Source: Oscillospiraceae bacterium (GTDB lineage: Bacteria; Bacillota; Clostridia; Oscillospirales; Oscillospiraceae). From it: a stretch of 64,000 nt of DNA. The position numbers were made by a program, and so were the translations under genes. The notes under the pieces are model-generated. The model had not been told where the DNA came from, made no database searches, and saw only the letters and a program-made list of their open reading frames with translations. How positions within the stretch are numbered: the stretch's first letter is position 1; every line of letters begins with the position of its first letter. The stretch spans positions 1-64,000 of the forward strand of contig JAFPWN010000026.1 of the NCBI GenBank assembly GCA_017412765.1, written 5' to 3'. Of this stretch, positions 6,713 to 15,583 are shown piece after piece.

Positions 6713-8815
6713 TTACTCCTCGGTCTCTGCGGGAGGATTCTCGGTGTCGTAGACAACCGCGGGCTCGTCGTCAGCAGGCTCAGCCTCGGCTGCGGGGGCT
6801 GCCGGCTCGGAGAGAGCGCGGATGGAGAGGGAAACCTTCTTGTTCTCCTCGTCGATAGCGGTGATCTTTGCCTGAACCTCCTGACCCTCAGAGAGAACGT
6901 CCTCGGGCTTGCCGATGCGGCGATCTGCGATCTGGGAGATGTGGATAAGTCCGTCAACGCCCGGAACGATCTCAGCGAAAGCGCCGAAGGTCATGAGCTT
7001 GACGATCTTGACGTCGGCAACGTCGCCGACCTGATACTTATCGGTAAATACCTTCCAGGGGTTGCCGTTCGGATCCTTGTGGCCGAGGGAGATCTTCTTC
7101 GCGTCCTTGTCGAAGTTGATGACGTAAACGTCAAGCTCGTCGCCGACCTTGACAACGTCGGACGGCTGGCGGACTCTGCCCCAGCTGAGCTCGGAGACGT
7201 GGACCATACCGTCAACGCCGCCGATATCGACGAATGCGCCGTAGGAGGTGAGGCTCTTGACTACACCGTTGTAGTGCTTGCCGACCTCGATGTTGTCCCA
7301 GACCTCCTGAGCCTTTGCGCGGCGCTCTGCGTACGCTACGTCGCGGATGGAGCCGACAACGCGGCGGCGGGGCTGATTGACCTCGCGGATGCGGAGCTTG
7401 ACCTTCTTCTTGAGGAGCTCGGTCATAGGAGCGTCCTTGGGAAGACCGGACTGGCTCGCGGGAACGAATACGCGAACGCCCTTGACGAGGACGACTACGC
7501 CGCCCTTGTTCTCCTCAACTACGGTACCCTCGACAACAGCGCCCTCGTTGCGGGCATTAACGATGTTGTCCCAGTTCTTGGCGGAGTCAAGACGCTTCTT
7601 GGAGAGCATAACTGTGCCCTCTACGTCGTTGACGCGCATAACGTAGGCTTCGATCTCATCGCCGACCTTGACGATGTCATTGACGTTGACACCAGGCTCG
7701 TCGGTGAGCTCGTCTACGGGGATATAGCCGGACTGCTTGGTTCCGAGATCGACGGAAATTTCAGTCTGTCCGATGGACGAAACTACGCCAGAAACCTTCT
7801 CCCCCGTATGTAAAGTTTTGATGGAGCGCTCGAGAAGCTCCTGGAAGCTGAGCTCAGCATCGTTGATCTTCTCCTCGACTTTCTCCTTTACCTCGGCGAC
7901 GGTCTTGGCGACCTCTTCCTTGGCTTCTGCGACCTTTTCGGCCACTTCTTCGATTTTTTCCTTGATCTCGTCACTCATCTTGTTGACTACCTCCTTAATT
8001 ATCCACTCCGGCGTACTGGCTCCGGCGGTAATACCCACAACGTCGTAACCTCTGAGCTTGTCCGGCTCGAGCTCCGCAGCGTTCTCAACGAAGAACACCT
8101 CGGCGCCGCCCTCGCCCGCGATAAGCGCGAGATTCCGGCTGTTGTTGGAGTTTTTTCCGCCCGCCACTACGACAGCGCCGCACTCTCTGCCGAGGGCAGC
8201 AGCCTCACGCTGTCGTTCCGAAGTAGCATTGCATATTGTATCAAATAATTTTACGTTTGTACACAGTTTTTTTATAAAATCTGCTAAATTTTTTAATTTT
8301 TTTTGCTCCGCAGTCGTCTGACTGACTATACTGACGCCATTTTTCGGCACATTCCGGCAATCCGAGAAGTATTTTTGCGCTTCCTCGACGTCCCGGAAAA
8401 CGAGTATTCCCTCTCTCCCGTCTGTGATGGCGCGAATTTCCGGGTGATCGCGGTCGCCGAGGATCACCACCGTTCTGCCCTCCCCAAGCTCGCGGCGCAC
8501 TATCTCATGGACGCGCGCGACCATAGGGCAGGTGGCGTCGACTATCTCGGCGCCCCTTTTCTTCAGCGCGTCATACACGCTGTCCGGCGCGCCGTGGCTT
8601 CTGATAATAACGGTGTCGCCCTCTTTTGCCTCATCCGGGTCATCTATAACTCCGACGCCCTCGCCCGCGAGTTTTCTGACAGCGTCGTCATTGTGGATTA
8701 TCGGGCCGAGCGTAACTACTCTCCCGCGCTCCGCGGCGCACTTCCCGGCTATCTCCATCGCGCGCTTTACGCCGAAGCAGAAGCCCGCTGACTTTGCGAT
8801 GACGAGCTTTTTCAT
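6713..8815 (-). CDS. ispH: HMBPP reductase (IspH) fused to ribosomal protein S1 domains
   Basis: The N-terminal ~280 residues are IspH, the [4Fe-4S] enzyme that reduces HMBPP to IPP and DMAPP. The three cluster cysteines appear in AGFCFGVKRA (C13), DATCPMV (about 96) and FDTICNATSERQ (about 192). A Lys/Glu-rich coiled linker (about 285-325) leads to four S1 RNA-binding repeats, beginning at LHTGEKVSGVVSSIGQTEISV and ending at VQAKITAIDEENKKVSLSIRAL, then an acidic tail. This bifunctional architecture (700 residues) is known from Clostridia. Its start overlaps the cmk stop by four bases (ATGA). Whether the S1 part serves the ribosome or regulation is not settled by sequence. Confidence 0.95.
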   Translation of the reverse strand: MKKLVIAKSAGFCFGVKRAMEIAGKCAAERGRVVTLGPIIHNDDAVRKLAGEGVGVIDDPDEAKEGDTVIIRSHGAPDSVYDALKKRGAEIVDATCPMVARVHEIVRRELGEGRTVVILGDRDHPEIRAITDGREGILVFRDVEEAQKYFSDCRNVPKNGVSIVSQTTAEQKKLKNLADFIKKLCTNVKLFDTICNATSERQREAAALGRECGAVVVAGGKNSNNSRNLALIAGEGGAEVFFVENAAELEPDKLRGYDVVGITAGASTPEWIIKEVVNKMSDEIKEKIEEVAEKVAEAKEEVAKTVAEVKEKVEEKINDAELSFQELLERSIKTLHTGEKVSGVVSSIGQTEISVDLGTKQSGYIPVDELTDEPGVNVNDIVKVGDEIEAYVMRVNDVEGTVMLSKKRLDSAKNWDNIVNARNEGAVVEGTVVEENKGGVVVLVKGVRVFVPASQSGLPKDAPMTELLKKKVKLRIREVNQPRRRVVGSIRDVAYAERRAKAQEVWDNIEVGKHYNGVVKSLTSYGAFVDIGGVDGMVHVSELSWGRVRQPSDVVKVGDELDVYVINFDKDAKKISLGHKDPNGNPWKVFTDKYQVGDVADVKIVKLMTFGAFAEIVPGVDGLIHISQIADRRIGKPEDVLSEGQEVQAKITAIDEENKKVSLSIRALSEPAAPAAEAEPADDEPAVVYDTENPPAETEE

Positions 8816-10728
8816 GCCATTGCCGCCCGGATCATTGACTCGATCGCTTCCTTGACCTCTTCGACGGTCATATTGCTCGTGTCGAGCAGAACGGAATTCT
8901 CCGCTGGCTTCAGCGGCGCCACGTCGCGGTGGGAGTCGTTATAGTCGCGCTCGACGATGTCCTTCAGCACCTGCTCGAAGCTGATCTCAATGCCCTTCGC
9001 CTCAAAATCCTTAAGTCTGCGCGCGGCTCTGACCTCCGGCGAGGCGACGAGGAATATTTTTACCTCGCTCTCCGGCAGAACTACCGTGCCGATGTCGCGC
9101 CCGTCCATGATAACGCTGTACTTTTTCGCAAGCGAGCGCTGCGTGTCGAGGAGAAACGCTCTGACGGAGGGTATCGCCGAGGTGTCGGAGGCGTACTTCG
9201 TTACAAGCGGCGTGCGGATGAGATCGGTCACGTCCTCGCCGTTCAGTATCATGCGCTGCGTATCGTTTTCATACCTCATCTCGATATTTATCTCGCCCAG
9301 AAGCGCCGAAACGCCGGCTTCATCGCGGCTTCCGACGCCCTTTCTGAGAACGTAGAGCCCGACTGTGCGGTAGAGCGCGCCGGTGTCAACGTAGATAAGC
9401 CCCATATCCTTAGCTATGAGCTTTGCGAGGGTGCTTTTTCCGGCGCCGGAGGGGCCGTCGATCGCTACGTTTATGTGCATAGGTTCTTCTCCTTTATCTA
9501 AAATGGCGGCTGCGGCGGCGTGGGCAGTAGACCACGCGATCTGCAGATTGAAGCCGCCGGTGTATGCGTCAACGTCCATGACCTCGCCGGCAAAGTAAAG
9601 CCCGTCGAGGTACCTGGATCCCATGGTTTTCGGGTCGATCTCCTTTACGGAAACGCCTCCGCGCGTGACGACAGCCTCTTCGATCGGGCGCGTGCCGGAT
9701 ATTTCGACCGTAAAATCCTTAAAGAGCGCGACAAGAGCGCGGCGCTCCTCTCTCGTTACTGAGTTGACCTCCTTATCGGGGTCGATGCCGCTGCGCTCGA
9801 CAATAACGGGTATCATGCTGTGACCCGCGAGGTCGCCGAGCGCGTTGCGGAATGCGCGGTTGCGGTATTTGTCGAAGTCGCGCAGAATACGCTCGTCGAG
9901 CTTTTTTTCATCGAGCGCCGGCTTTAAGTCGATATGCAGCGTATATCTCTCGCTGCCTACGTTGCGAAGATGCGCCGAGGCGGAGAGTATCACGGGGCCG
10001 GTCACGCCGAAGTGGGTGAACATCAGCTCTCCGAAATCCTCGTAGACCGTTTTTCCCTTGCCATCCGTAAACCTGACGCCGACGTTTTTAAGTGAGAAGC
10101 CCTGCATTTTTGCGCACATATCGCCGTTTCCCGTGAGCGGCACGAGGCTCGCTCTCGGTCGGACTACGGTGTGCCCCGCCTGGCGCGCGAATATATAACC
10201 GTCGCCTGTGGAGCCGGTCAGCGGATAGCTGACGCCGCCGGTGGCGATGACGACTGTGCCCGCGCAATACGCGCCTTTGTCGGTCCTGACGCCTTTCAGT
10301 ACGCCGTTTTCAATGATTAGGCTCTTCGCAGTCGCGGTAACGCGCTCAACGCCGGTATCTCGGATATAGCCGAGAAGCGCGTTTACTATGTCGGCGGCTC
10401 TGTCGGACACCGGAAAAACGCGGCTTCCTCGCTCGGTTTTAAGCGGCACGCCGCGGCTCTCGATAAATTCCATCATATCCCGCGGGGTAAATGAATTGAC
10501 CGCCGAATAGAGAAATCTGCCGTTTCCCGGGATATTTTCTATTACTTTTCTCGGCTCGGAGTCGTTTGTAAGGTTGCACCTGCCCTTGCCGGTTATGCCG
10601 AGCTTGCGCCCGACCTTGTCGTTTTTCTCGAGGAGCAGGACTCTTTTCCCGCCCTCCGCCAGAAGTCCGGCGCAGAAGAGTCCGGCGGCGCCGCCGCCGA
10701 TCACAATTACGTCAGTCGCGCTTTTCAT
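8812..10728 (-). CDS. cmk: HI0933/BaiN-type flavoprotein fused in frame to cytidylate kinase
   Basis: Residues 1 to about 415 are an NAD(P)/FAD-dependent oxidoreductase of the HI0933/aminoacetone oxidase-like family: the FAD loop VIVIGGGAAGLFCAG comes first, then GRKLGITGKGRCNLTN, and MDVDAYTGGFNLQIAWSTAHA near the end. The last 222 residues (from 9480) are a complete cytidylate kinase, which phosphorylates CMP/dCMP: P-loop DGPSGAGKST, then DTGALYR and MDGRDIGTVVLP. No stop separates them. An AAAGGAG lies seven to eight bases before the internal ATG 9480, so Cmk may also be made alone. In related genomes the two genes are usually separate neighbours. ATG 10728 is chosen as start (MKSATDVIVIGG, GAGG upstream); an in-frame ATG at 10779 would add 17 unlikely residues. 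Confidence 0.9.
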   Translation of the reverse strand: MKSATDVIVIGGGAAGLFCAGLLAEGGKRVLLLEKNDKVGRKLGITGKGRCNLTNDSEPRKVIENIPGNGRFLYSAVNSFTPRDMMEFIESRGVPLKTERGSRVFPVSDRAADIVNALLGYIRDTGVERVTATAKSLIIENGVLKGVRTDKGAYCAGTVVIATGGVSYPLTGSTGDGYIFARQAGHTVVRPRASLVPLTGNGDMCAKMQGFSLKNVGVRFTDGKGKTVYEDFGELMFTHFGVTGPVILSASAHLRNVGSERYTLHIDLKPALDEKKLDERILRDFDKYRNRAFRNALGDLAGHSMIPVIVERSGIDPDKEVNSVTREERRALVALFKDFTVEISGTRPIEEAVVTRGGVSVKEIDPKTMGSRYLDGLYFAGEVMDVDAYTGGFNLQIAWSTAHAAAAAILDKGEEPMHINVAIDGPSGAGKSTLAKLIAKDMGLIYVDTGALYRTVGLYVLRKGVGSRDEAGVSALLGEINIEMRYENDTQRMILNGEDVTDLIRTPLVTKYASDTSAIPSVRAFLLDTQRSLAKKYSVIMDGRDIGTVVLPESEVKIFLVASPEVRAARRLKDFEAKGIEISFEQVLKDIVERDYNDSHRDVAPLKPAENSVLLDTSNMTVEEVKEAIESMIRAAMA

Positions 10729-11572
10729 AGACCTCATACTCCGCCCACATTTTTTCAAGCCTGCGGAACTTGTCCTCAAGATCGCTGCCGGACGCCTCCG
10801 CCGCGGCGACGATGAGCGCGTTGATAAGGCTCAGCGGCGCGACGAGCGAATCGAGGAACGAGAGCATATCGCTGTGCGCGTAGAGCTTAATATCCGCGTT
10901 CTTCGCAACGAGGGAATTTTCCGTGTCGGTAATGCCTATAACGGTAGCGCCCATATCGCGGGCAAACTGCATCGCGGTGATGGTGCGGCGCGAATAGCGC
11001 GGAAATGAGAGCGCTATGAGTATATCCTCGCTGCCGATGTGCTGGATCTGCTCGAAGATCGCGCTCGCGGCTGAGTCGCATACTACGCGCACGTCGTTAA
11101 AAAGGAAGTTCAGATAAAATCCGAAGAAGCCCGCAAGATACCCGGACGATCGCAGCCCTACTATATAAATACTGCGCGCGCCGACTATTTTCTGCACCGC
11201 CGCCTCGAACGAGGCGCGGTCGATCTCGTCGAGCGTCATGCGGATCTTCTCAACGTCGCTCGTGAGAACTGTATCGACTATATGTCCGCGCTCCATGATC
11301 TCCTTGGAAACCTCTATGCGCTGGACAGTTGTAAGGCGGTTTTTGATAAGCTCCTGCAGGGCGCGCTTCATCTCGGGATAGCCCTCGTATCCGAGGTCGG
11401 CGGCAAAACGCACGACCGTGGACTCGGACACCTGCGCCGCCTTGCCGAGCTTTGATGCGGTCATAAACGCCGCCTTGTCGTAGTTTGCCGATATATACTT
11501 TGCGATCTTTCTCTGTCCCTTTGAGAAGCCGGGATTTCGCTGGCTTATGAGCGAAAGAACGTCGTTTTCCAT
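10712..11572 (-). CDS. RpiR/MurR-family transcriptional regulator
   Basis: The 286-residue protein has an N-terminal HTH_6 domain (KLGKAAQVSESTVVRFAADLGYEGYPEMKRAL, about 40-75). A SIS sugar-phosphate-binding domain follows from ARSIYIVGLRSSGYLAGF (about 130) to the end, with the ALSFPRYSRRTI stretch that usually contacts the phosphosugar. Family members sense sugar phosphates or amino-sugar derivatives and control nearby catabolic genes. Here the neighbours are a flavoprotein-Cmk fusion downstream (17-base overlap) and rluB upstream, with no sugar pathway genes, so its targets cannot be read from context. Confidence 0.9.
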   Translation of the reverse strand: MENDVLSLISQRNPGFSKGQRKIAKYISANYDKAAFMTASKLGKAAQVSESTVVRFAADLGYEGYPEMKRALQELIKNRLTTVQRIEVSKEIMERGHIVDTVLTSDVEKIRMTLDEIDRASFEAAVQKIVGARSIYIVGLRSSGYLAGFFGFYLNFLFNDVRVVCDSAASAIFEQIQHIGSEDILIALSFPRYSRRTITAMQFARDMGATVIGITDTENSLVAKNADIKLYAHSDMLSFLDSLVAPLSLINALIVAAAEASGSDLEDKFRRLEKMWAEYEVYEKRD

Positions 11573-11592
11573 TTACTCACATCCCAAATAAT

Positions 11593-11624
11593 AATAGACG
11601 CATTGTAAAAACAATGCGTCTATT
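11593..11624 (-). terminator. Hairpin between rluB and the RpiR gene
   Basis: Arms of 14 bases (11593-11606 and 11611-11624) pair perfectly around AAAA. On the minus strand it is followed by ATTATTTGGG, a poor U-run, only 20 bases before the RpiR start. It could end the rluB transcript or shape the RpiR leader. Confidence 0.5.
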
Positions 11625-11715
11625 TTACAGTTATTCATTCATTTTTGCAAGTGCAAATTGCAATTTTTGTCTTTTAAAAATGCAAAATCATCATTTTGGC
11701 GGATTTTGCACGGCT

Positions 11716-12423
11716 TCAGCTCATCAATCTTTCCACTTCTGCGCGGGTGAGATTGCGCCACGCGCCCTTTTTAAGTCTGCCGAGACTCACGCCGCCCTCG
11801 GATATGCGCGTAAGCCGCGTGACCCTGAGTCCCGCGATCTCGCACATTCTTCTAATCTGGCGGTTGCGCCCCTCAAAGATCGTAATATCGAGCACCGAGC
11901 GGTTCGGCTCGGACTCTCTGAGGCGGACTATCGGCTCGCCCAGCGCAGCGCCGTCAAGCTCCATCGGCTCCCTGAGCCTGCGGATACCTCTCTCAACGTC
12001 TCCCGTTACGCTGACGCGATACGTCTTTTCCTTCTCGCCGGAGGGGTGCATGAGGTGATTCGCAAAGTCGCCGTCATTCGTCATTATGAGCAGACCCTCC
12101 GAATTTATGTCAAGCCGCCCGACGGGATAAACGCGCTCAGGAATATCTGAAACAAGCTCTTTTACTGTCTTTCTGCCCTTTTCATCGCTCATCGTAGTGA
12201 CGTAGCCGACCGGCTTGTTCAGCATTATGTAAACTTTACACTCTTCCCCGGAGGCGATCTTTTCTCCGTCAAGGCGCACCTCGTCCCGCTCCGGATCGGC
12301 CTTGTCTCCGATGGAGGCGACCGCGCCGTTAACGGTGACCCTGCCATCCTCAATAACGCTTTCAGCCGCCCTGCGGGAGATGCCCGCGGCGCGGCTAATA
12401 AGCTTCTGGAGCCTTTCTTCCAT
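11716..12423 (-). CDS. rluB: 23S rRNA pseudouridine synthase, RluB type
   Basis: This 235-residue enzyme of the RsuA/RluB family isomerises a uridine in 23S rRNA (helix 89 region in characterised RluB). An S4 RNA-binding domain occupies about residues 2-60 (RLQKLISRAAGISRRAAESVIEDGRVTVNG). The catalytic domain follows, with VGRLDINSEGLLIMTNDG holding the catalytic Asp, and ends with EGRNRQIRRMCEIAGLRV. The start overlaps the ytfJ stop (TAATG). The scpA-scpB-DUF2953-ytfJ-rluB order is common in Clostridia. Confidence 0.95.
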   Translation of the reverse strand: MEERLQKLISRAAGISRRAAESVIEDGRVTVNGAVASIGDKADPERDEVRLDGEKIASGEECKVYIMLNKPVGYVTTMSDEKGRKTVKELVSDIPERVYPVGRLDINSEGLLIMTNDGDFANHLMHPSGEKEKTYRVSVTGDVERGIRRLREPMELDGAALGEPIVRLRESEPNRSVLDITIFEGRNRQIRRMCEIAGLRVTRLTRISEGGVSLGRLKKGAWRNLTRAEVERLMS

Positions 12424-12839
12424 TACTTGTCTATGACCACGGTGGTAGCGCCCTCGTCCTTCGGCTCGTCCTTCTTCGTCATGGACTGCACCTTGTCTAT
12501 GAGATCGGGCGCGGCATCGAGAAGGCGCTCAAGCGTGGTTACGGCGGGCGCCTCGACGTTCATAATGCGGACGTGACCGTCCTTGATAACGACAAAAGCG
12601 GTGGGATTGATCTTGACTCCCGCTCCTCCGCCGCCTCCGAAGGGGTTGGCGTTCGAGCCGTTTTTCGGGGTTATATCGCTGCCGCCGGTCGCAAAGCCGT
12701 AGGAAATGCGGCTGACGGGGATCATGGTGATACCGTCGGCGGTAACGATCGGCTCACCGATCGCGGTGTTGGAGTTAGTCAGTGCCTTTACGTTCTGAAG
12801 GATCGTTTCGAGAAGTGCGCTTGCATTATTTTTGTCCAT
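12423..12839 (-). CDS. ytfJ: GerW family sporulation protein (YtfJ)
   Basis: The 138-residue protein has the YtfJ/GerW layout: an amphipathic N-terminal helix, IGEPIVTADGITMIPVSRISYGFATGG, a glycine-rich loop (NPFGGGGGAG, about 66-75) and GVKINPTAFVVIKDGHVRIMNV. In Bacillus the homologue is a forespore protein needed for lysozyme-triggered germination. Its presence is the clearest sign here of a spore-forming lineage. It overlaps the DUF2953 gene by 14 bases and has GGGAAAAG before its ATG. Confidence 0.93.
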   Translation of the reverse strand: MDKNNASALLETILQNVKALTNSNTAIGEPIVTADGITMIPVSRISYGFATGGSDITPKNGSNANPFGGGGGAGVKINPTAFVVIKDGHVRIMNVEAPAVTTLERLLDAAPDLIDKVQSMTKKDEPKDEGATTVVIDK

Positions 12840-13497
12840 TGTCTTTTCCCTTTCCGCTCTTTGACCACTTGAGGTACGCCTTGATTACCGGCGCGAGTCC
12901 GAGAGCAACGTAAATGATTTCCCATATTCTTATCGTTATCTGCGCGTCAAGAAGCACCCTGTCGCCGCCGCCGTCGAAGCCGACGAGAACGGTGTAATCG
13001 CGCTTTTTGATCCGCAGAAATTTTGAGACGAATGGGCTTAGCCCGTTTATCGCGGCGACCGCTCTGCCGTAGTTTATGGCTGCGTCCGCCGGATCGTCGC
13101 AGGCCGAGGTGTACCTGAGCTTTATATAATTCACCGTAAGCTTTCTTCTGAGTCTTGTGAGCGTATCGCCTACGGCTCTGAGAGCGGTCATCGCAAGCTC
13201 GACGGTGCCGCCTATATCGTGCTCCGCCGGCTTCTCCTGCTTTTCCTCAGGCTTTTCCTCCTCAGGCTTTTCCTCCGCCTTCTCTTCCTCAGACTTGTCC
13301 GCGTCCGGCTTTTTCTTTTCCGGTTTTTTCTCTTCCGGCTTCTTTTCCTTCGGCGGGAGAATGCCGATCTTTATGAACGCCGCCACGATATCGAGGCTGA
13401 AGCCCGATCTGTCGTAGCCGACGCGCACACCGACGGGAATAATGGCAATAAGAAAGAATATGAGGAATATAACGCCGAGCACTGTGAGGGCGGTCAT
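12826..13497 (-). CDS. DUF2953 domain protein
   Basis: The 223-residue protein has an N-terminal membrane helix (VLGVIFLIFFLIAIIPVGVRV). A long Lys/Glu/Pro-rich low-complexity stretch follows (about 48-95: repeats of EEKKPEKKKP type). The DUF2953 core comes next, with YIKLRYTSACDDPADAAINYGRAVAAINGL. In Bacilli and Clostridia this family sits next to ytfJ, and a role in sporulation or the envelope is suspected but unproven. It overlaps scpB by four bases. Confidence 0.85.
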   Translation of the reverse strand: MTALTVLGVIFLIFFLIAIIPVGVRVGYDRSGFSLDIVAAFIKIGILPPKEKKPEEKKPEKKKPDADKSEEEKAEEKPEEEKPEEKQEKPAEHDIGGTVELAMTALRAVGDTLTRLRRKLTVNYIKLRYTSACDDPADAAINYGRAVAAINGLSPFVSKFLRIKKRDYTVLVGFDGGGDRVLLDAQITIRIWEIIYVALGLAPVIKAYLKWSKSGKGKDNGQK

Positions 13498-14123
13498 TCG
13501 CCCGCCTCCGCCGGTGCCTCCGGCTCCGCCTCCTCAGGCGTTTTTGAAAGCTCCTCCGCCTCCTGCAGCTTTGAGATGGTGCTCATAAGCTTCTGCTCAT
13601 CGTCGCTCTCTCCGGTCTCCGGCAGCGCCGGAAGCTCATCAAGCGACGAGATCGCAAAGGTTCGCAGAAACGCGGGAGTCGTTCTGAAAATCGTCGGTCT
13701 GCCCGGAGCGTCGAGGTGGCCGCACGGCTCGATAAGTCCGCGGTCGATGAGCACGGAAACGGTATAGCTCGAATCGACGCCTCGCACCTCTTCGATATAT
13801 GCGCGCGTTACGGGCTGAAAATAGGCTACGATACTCAGAACCTCAAGCGCGGAGGGGCTGAGCTTCGGCGGCTTGCGGGTTTCGAGGCACTGGCGGATAA
13901 CGTCGCTTATCTCCGGCGCGGAGCACATCTGGAGCATATCGTCGAGCTTTACGATCCTCACGCCGCGCGACTCGCTCTTCAGCCTCTCGGATATCGCAAG
14001 TCCGGCGCTCTCGACCTCCTGCGGCTCCACTGCAAGCACCGCCGCCATACGCTCTATTCTGACAGGCTCGCCTGCGGCAAAAAGTATGCCCTCTACGGCT
14101 CTTTCAAGCTCCTTCGTTTCCAT
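13494..14123 (-). CDS. scpB: Segregation and condensation protein B
   Basis: ScpB forms dimers that bind the ScpA kleisin and stabilise the Smc condensin complex during chromosome segregation. The 209 residues hold two winged-helix domains: AVEGILFAAGEPV at the N-terminus and LSPSALEVLSIVAYFQPVTRAYIEEVRG in the middle, then GRPTIFRTTPAFLRTFAISSLDELP, followed by an acidic tail. ATG 14123 is chosen because GGAGG lies eight bases upstream; an earlier in-frame start at 14144 lacks one. It overlaps the scpA end by 20 bases. Smc itself is not in the window. Confidence 0.95.
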   Translation of the reverse strand: METKELERAVEGILFAAGEPVRIERMAAVLAVEPQEVESAGLAISERLKSESRGVRIVKLDDMLQMCSAPEISDVIRQCLETRKPPKLSPSALEVLSIVAYFQPVTRAYIEEVRGVDSSYTVSVLIDRGLIEPCGHLDAPGRPTIFRTTPAFLRTFAISSLDELPALPETGESDDEQKLMSTISKLQEAEELSKTPEEAEPEAPAEAGE

Positions 14124-14892
14124 CCTGAGCACCTCCCTCCTCACTGAGCTTCGAGATTGTGATCTCCTCGCCCTCGCCCATTATGCCGACCCTGCCCTCG
14201 CGGCAGAGCTCAAGCAGCGCGATAAAGGTCGCCACCATCTCAGTTCGGCTCTTGGATTCTGCTATCAGCGCAGAAAAGCGCATCTCGCCTCTTTTTATCA
14301 GCTCGTCTATGATCTCCGCGGATTTTTCGCTTACGGAGTAGACTATTCTCGTCGGCATCGTAAAGCGCGGGGTCTGAAGCACAGCCTTCAGCGCCTCCTC
14401 GCGGCTGAATATCCTCAGCATAGCCTTTATGAGATCCTCCGGCTCGTGAACGTAGCGGTATTCCCTGTCCACGGGAAGCGGCTCGGGCATCTTCGTGATC
14501 ATCCCGGCGCCGCGATAGTACATGGTTTCAAGCTCGTCCGTAACGGTTTTTATGCGCTCGTAGACGTCCCTGCGGCGCAGCTTTTCGAGCGAGGCGATGA
14601 GCTCCTCGAGCTCTGTCGGCTCCTCGTCCTCATCGAGGAGCATCCTCGCCTTGATATAGACGAGGTGGCTCGCCATCTGGACAAACTCCGACGCGATCTC
14701 GAGATCCATGCGCTTTATCTCGTCGAGATACGCCATGTACTGGTCAAGAAGCTCGGAGATCTTTATATCCTTGATCTCTATTTTGTTTTTTGAGAGAAGC
14801 TGAAGAATAAGCGTCAGCGGCCCTTCAAAATCCTCCATAAGCTCGCTGGAGGATCGGACGACGCCCTCCAGCCTGAAGGTGGGATCGTTCAT
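14104..14892 (-). CDS. scpA: Segregation and condensation protein A (kleisin)
   Basis: ScpA is the kleisin subunit that bridges the Smc heads. The 262 residues show the typical N-terminal DFEGPLTLILQLLSKNKIEIKDIKISELLDQY (about 20-52), the LVYIKARMLL segment, a variable middle, and a C-terminal winged helix (MVATFIALLELCREGRVGIMG). The start has GGGAG upstream; scpB follows with an overlap, so the two are co-expressed. Confidence 0.96.
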   Translation of the reverse strand: MNDPTFRLEGVVRSSSELMEDFEGPLTLILQLLSKNKIEIKDIKISELLDQYMAYLDEIKRMDLEIASEFVQMASHLVYIKARMLLDEDEEPTELEELIASLEKLRRRDVYERIKTVTDELETMYYRGAGMITKMPEPLPVDREYRYVHEPEDLIKAMLRIFSREEALKAVLQTPRFTMPTRIVYSVSEKSAEIIDELIKRGEMRFSALIAESKSRTEMVATFIALLELCREGRVGIMGEGEEITISKLSEEGGAQDGNEGA

Positions 14893-14905
14893 CAGTATCT
14901 CCCGA

Positions 14906-15583
14906 TCATTTGAAAATTAAACTGCCCAGACTCTCGCCAAGTCGTAGAAAAACCGAAAACTTATCAAGGAGAAAGCTTGAAGCAGCGTTCATCGGAACGG
15001 TCAGCACTCCGAACCAGCTCAGCGCGACGAGTACTATCATGCCGTAGCGCTCATAGCGCATAAGCATATAGTACCATCTCTCGGGCAGGAATGCAAACAG
15101 CACCTTGCTGCCGTCAAGCGGAGAGATCGGAATGAGGTTGAAAACTCCGAGGCTGAGGCTTATCGTGGCAACGCGCACTACGCTCGTTACGACGTAGTAG
15201 CCGACGGTCGTATCATAGATCGGCCGCCAGATAAGTCCTGCGATAAAAAGCGCGAGCGAGGTCAGCACGAAGTTTGACGCGGGGCCTGCAAGCGCCGTCA
15301 GCGCCATGCCCCATTTCGGATTTTTGAATCGGCGCATATCTATCGGCACGGGCTTTGCCCAGCCGAAGCCGACAGTTATGAGCATAAGAAAGCCGAGCAT
15401 GTCGAAATGCTTTACGGGGTTCGGGCTGAGGCGGCCCATATCGCGCGCCGTCGTATCTCCGAGCGCGAGGGCGCACAGCCCGTGGCAGCACTCGTGTACA
15501 GTGATAACTATCAGCACCGGAATGACGCTTAACGCCATATCGAGAAGCTTGTACCACTCGAGATTTCTGAGAATTTCGATCAT
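14906..15583 (-). CDS. Site-2 protease family protein (peptidase M50)
   Basis: This integral-membrane zinc metalloprotease of the YwhC/short M50 group has the zinc motif H30-E31-C-C-H34 in the second helix (VITVHECCHGL) and the third ligand in FNLIPISPLDGSKV near residue 165. It has 225 residues and about five or six membrane segments, and lacks the PDZ domain of RseP-type proteases. The gene is coupled to engB (ATGA overlap) and precedes scpA, as in other Clostridia. Its substrate is unknown. Confidence 0.9.
   Translation of the reverse strand: MIEILRNLEWYKLLDMALSVIPVLIVITVHECCHGLCALALGDTTARDMGRLSPNPVKHFDMLGFLMLITVGFGWAKPVPIDMRRFKNPKWGMALTALAGPASNFVLTSLALFIAGLIWRPIYDTTVGYYVVTSVVRVATISLSLGVFNLIPISPLDGSKVLFAFLPERWYYMLMRYERYGMIVLVALSWFGVLTVPMNAASSFLLDKFSVFLRLGESLGSLIFK

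Noticed and set aside
13210..13355. Repetitive Lys/Glu codons looking like a short tandem repeat
   Set aside because: It is low-complexity coding sequence in the DUF2953 protein, not a DNA repeat array or CRISPR.
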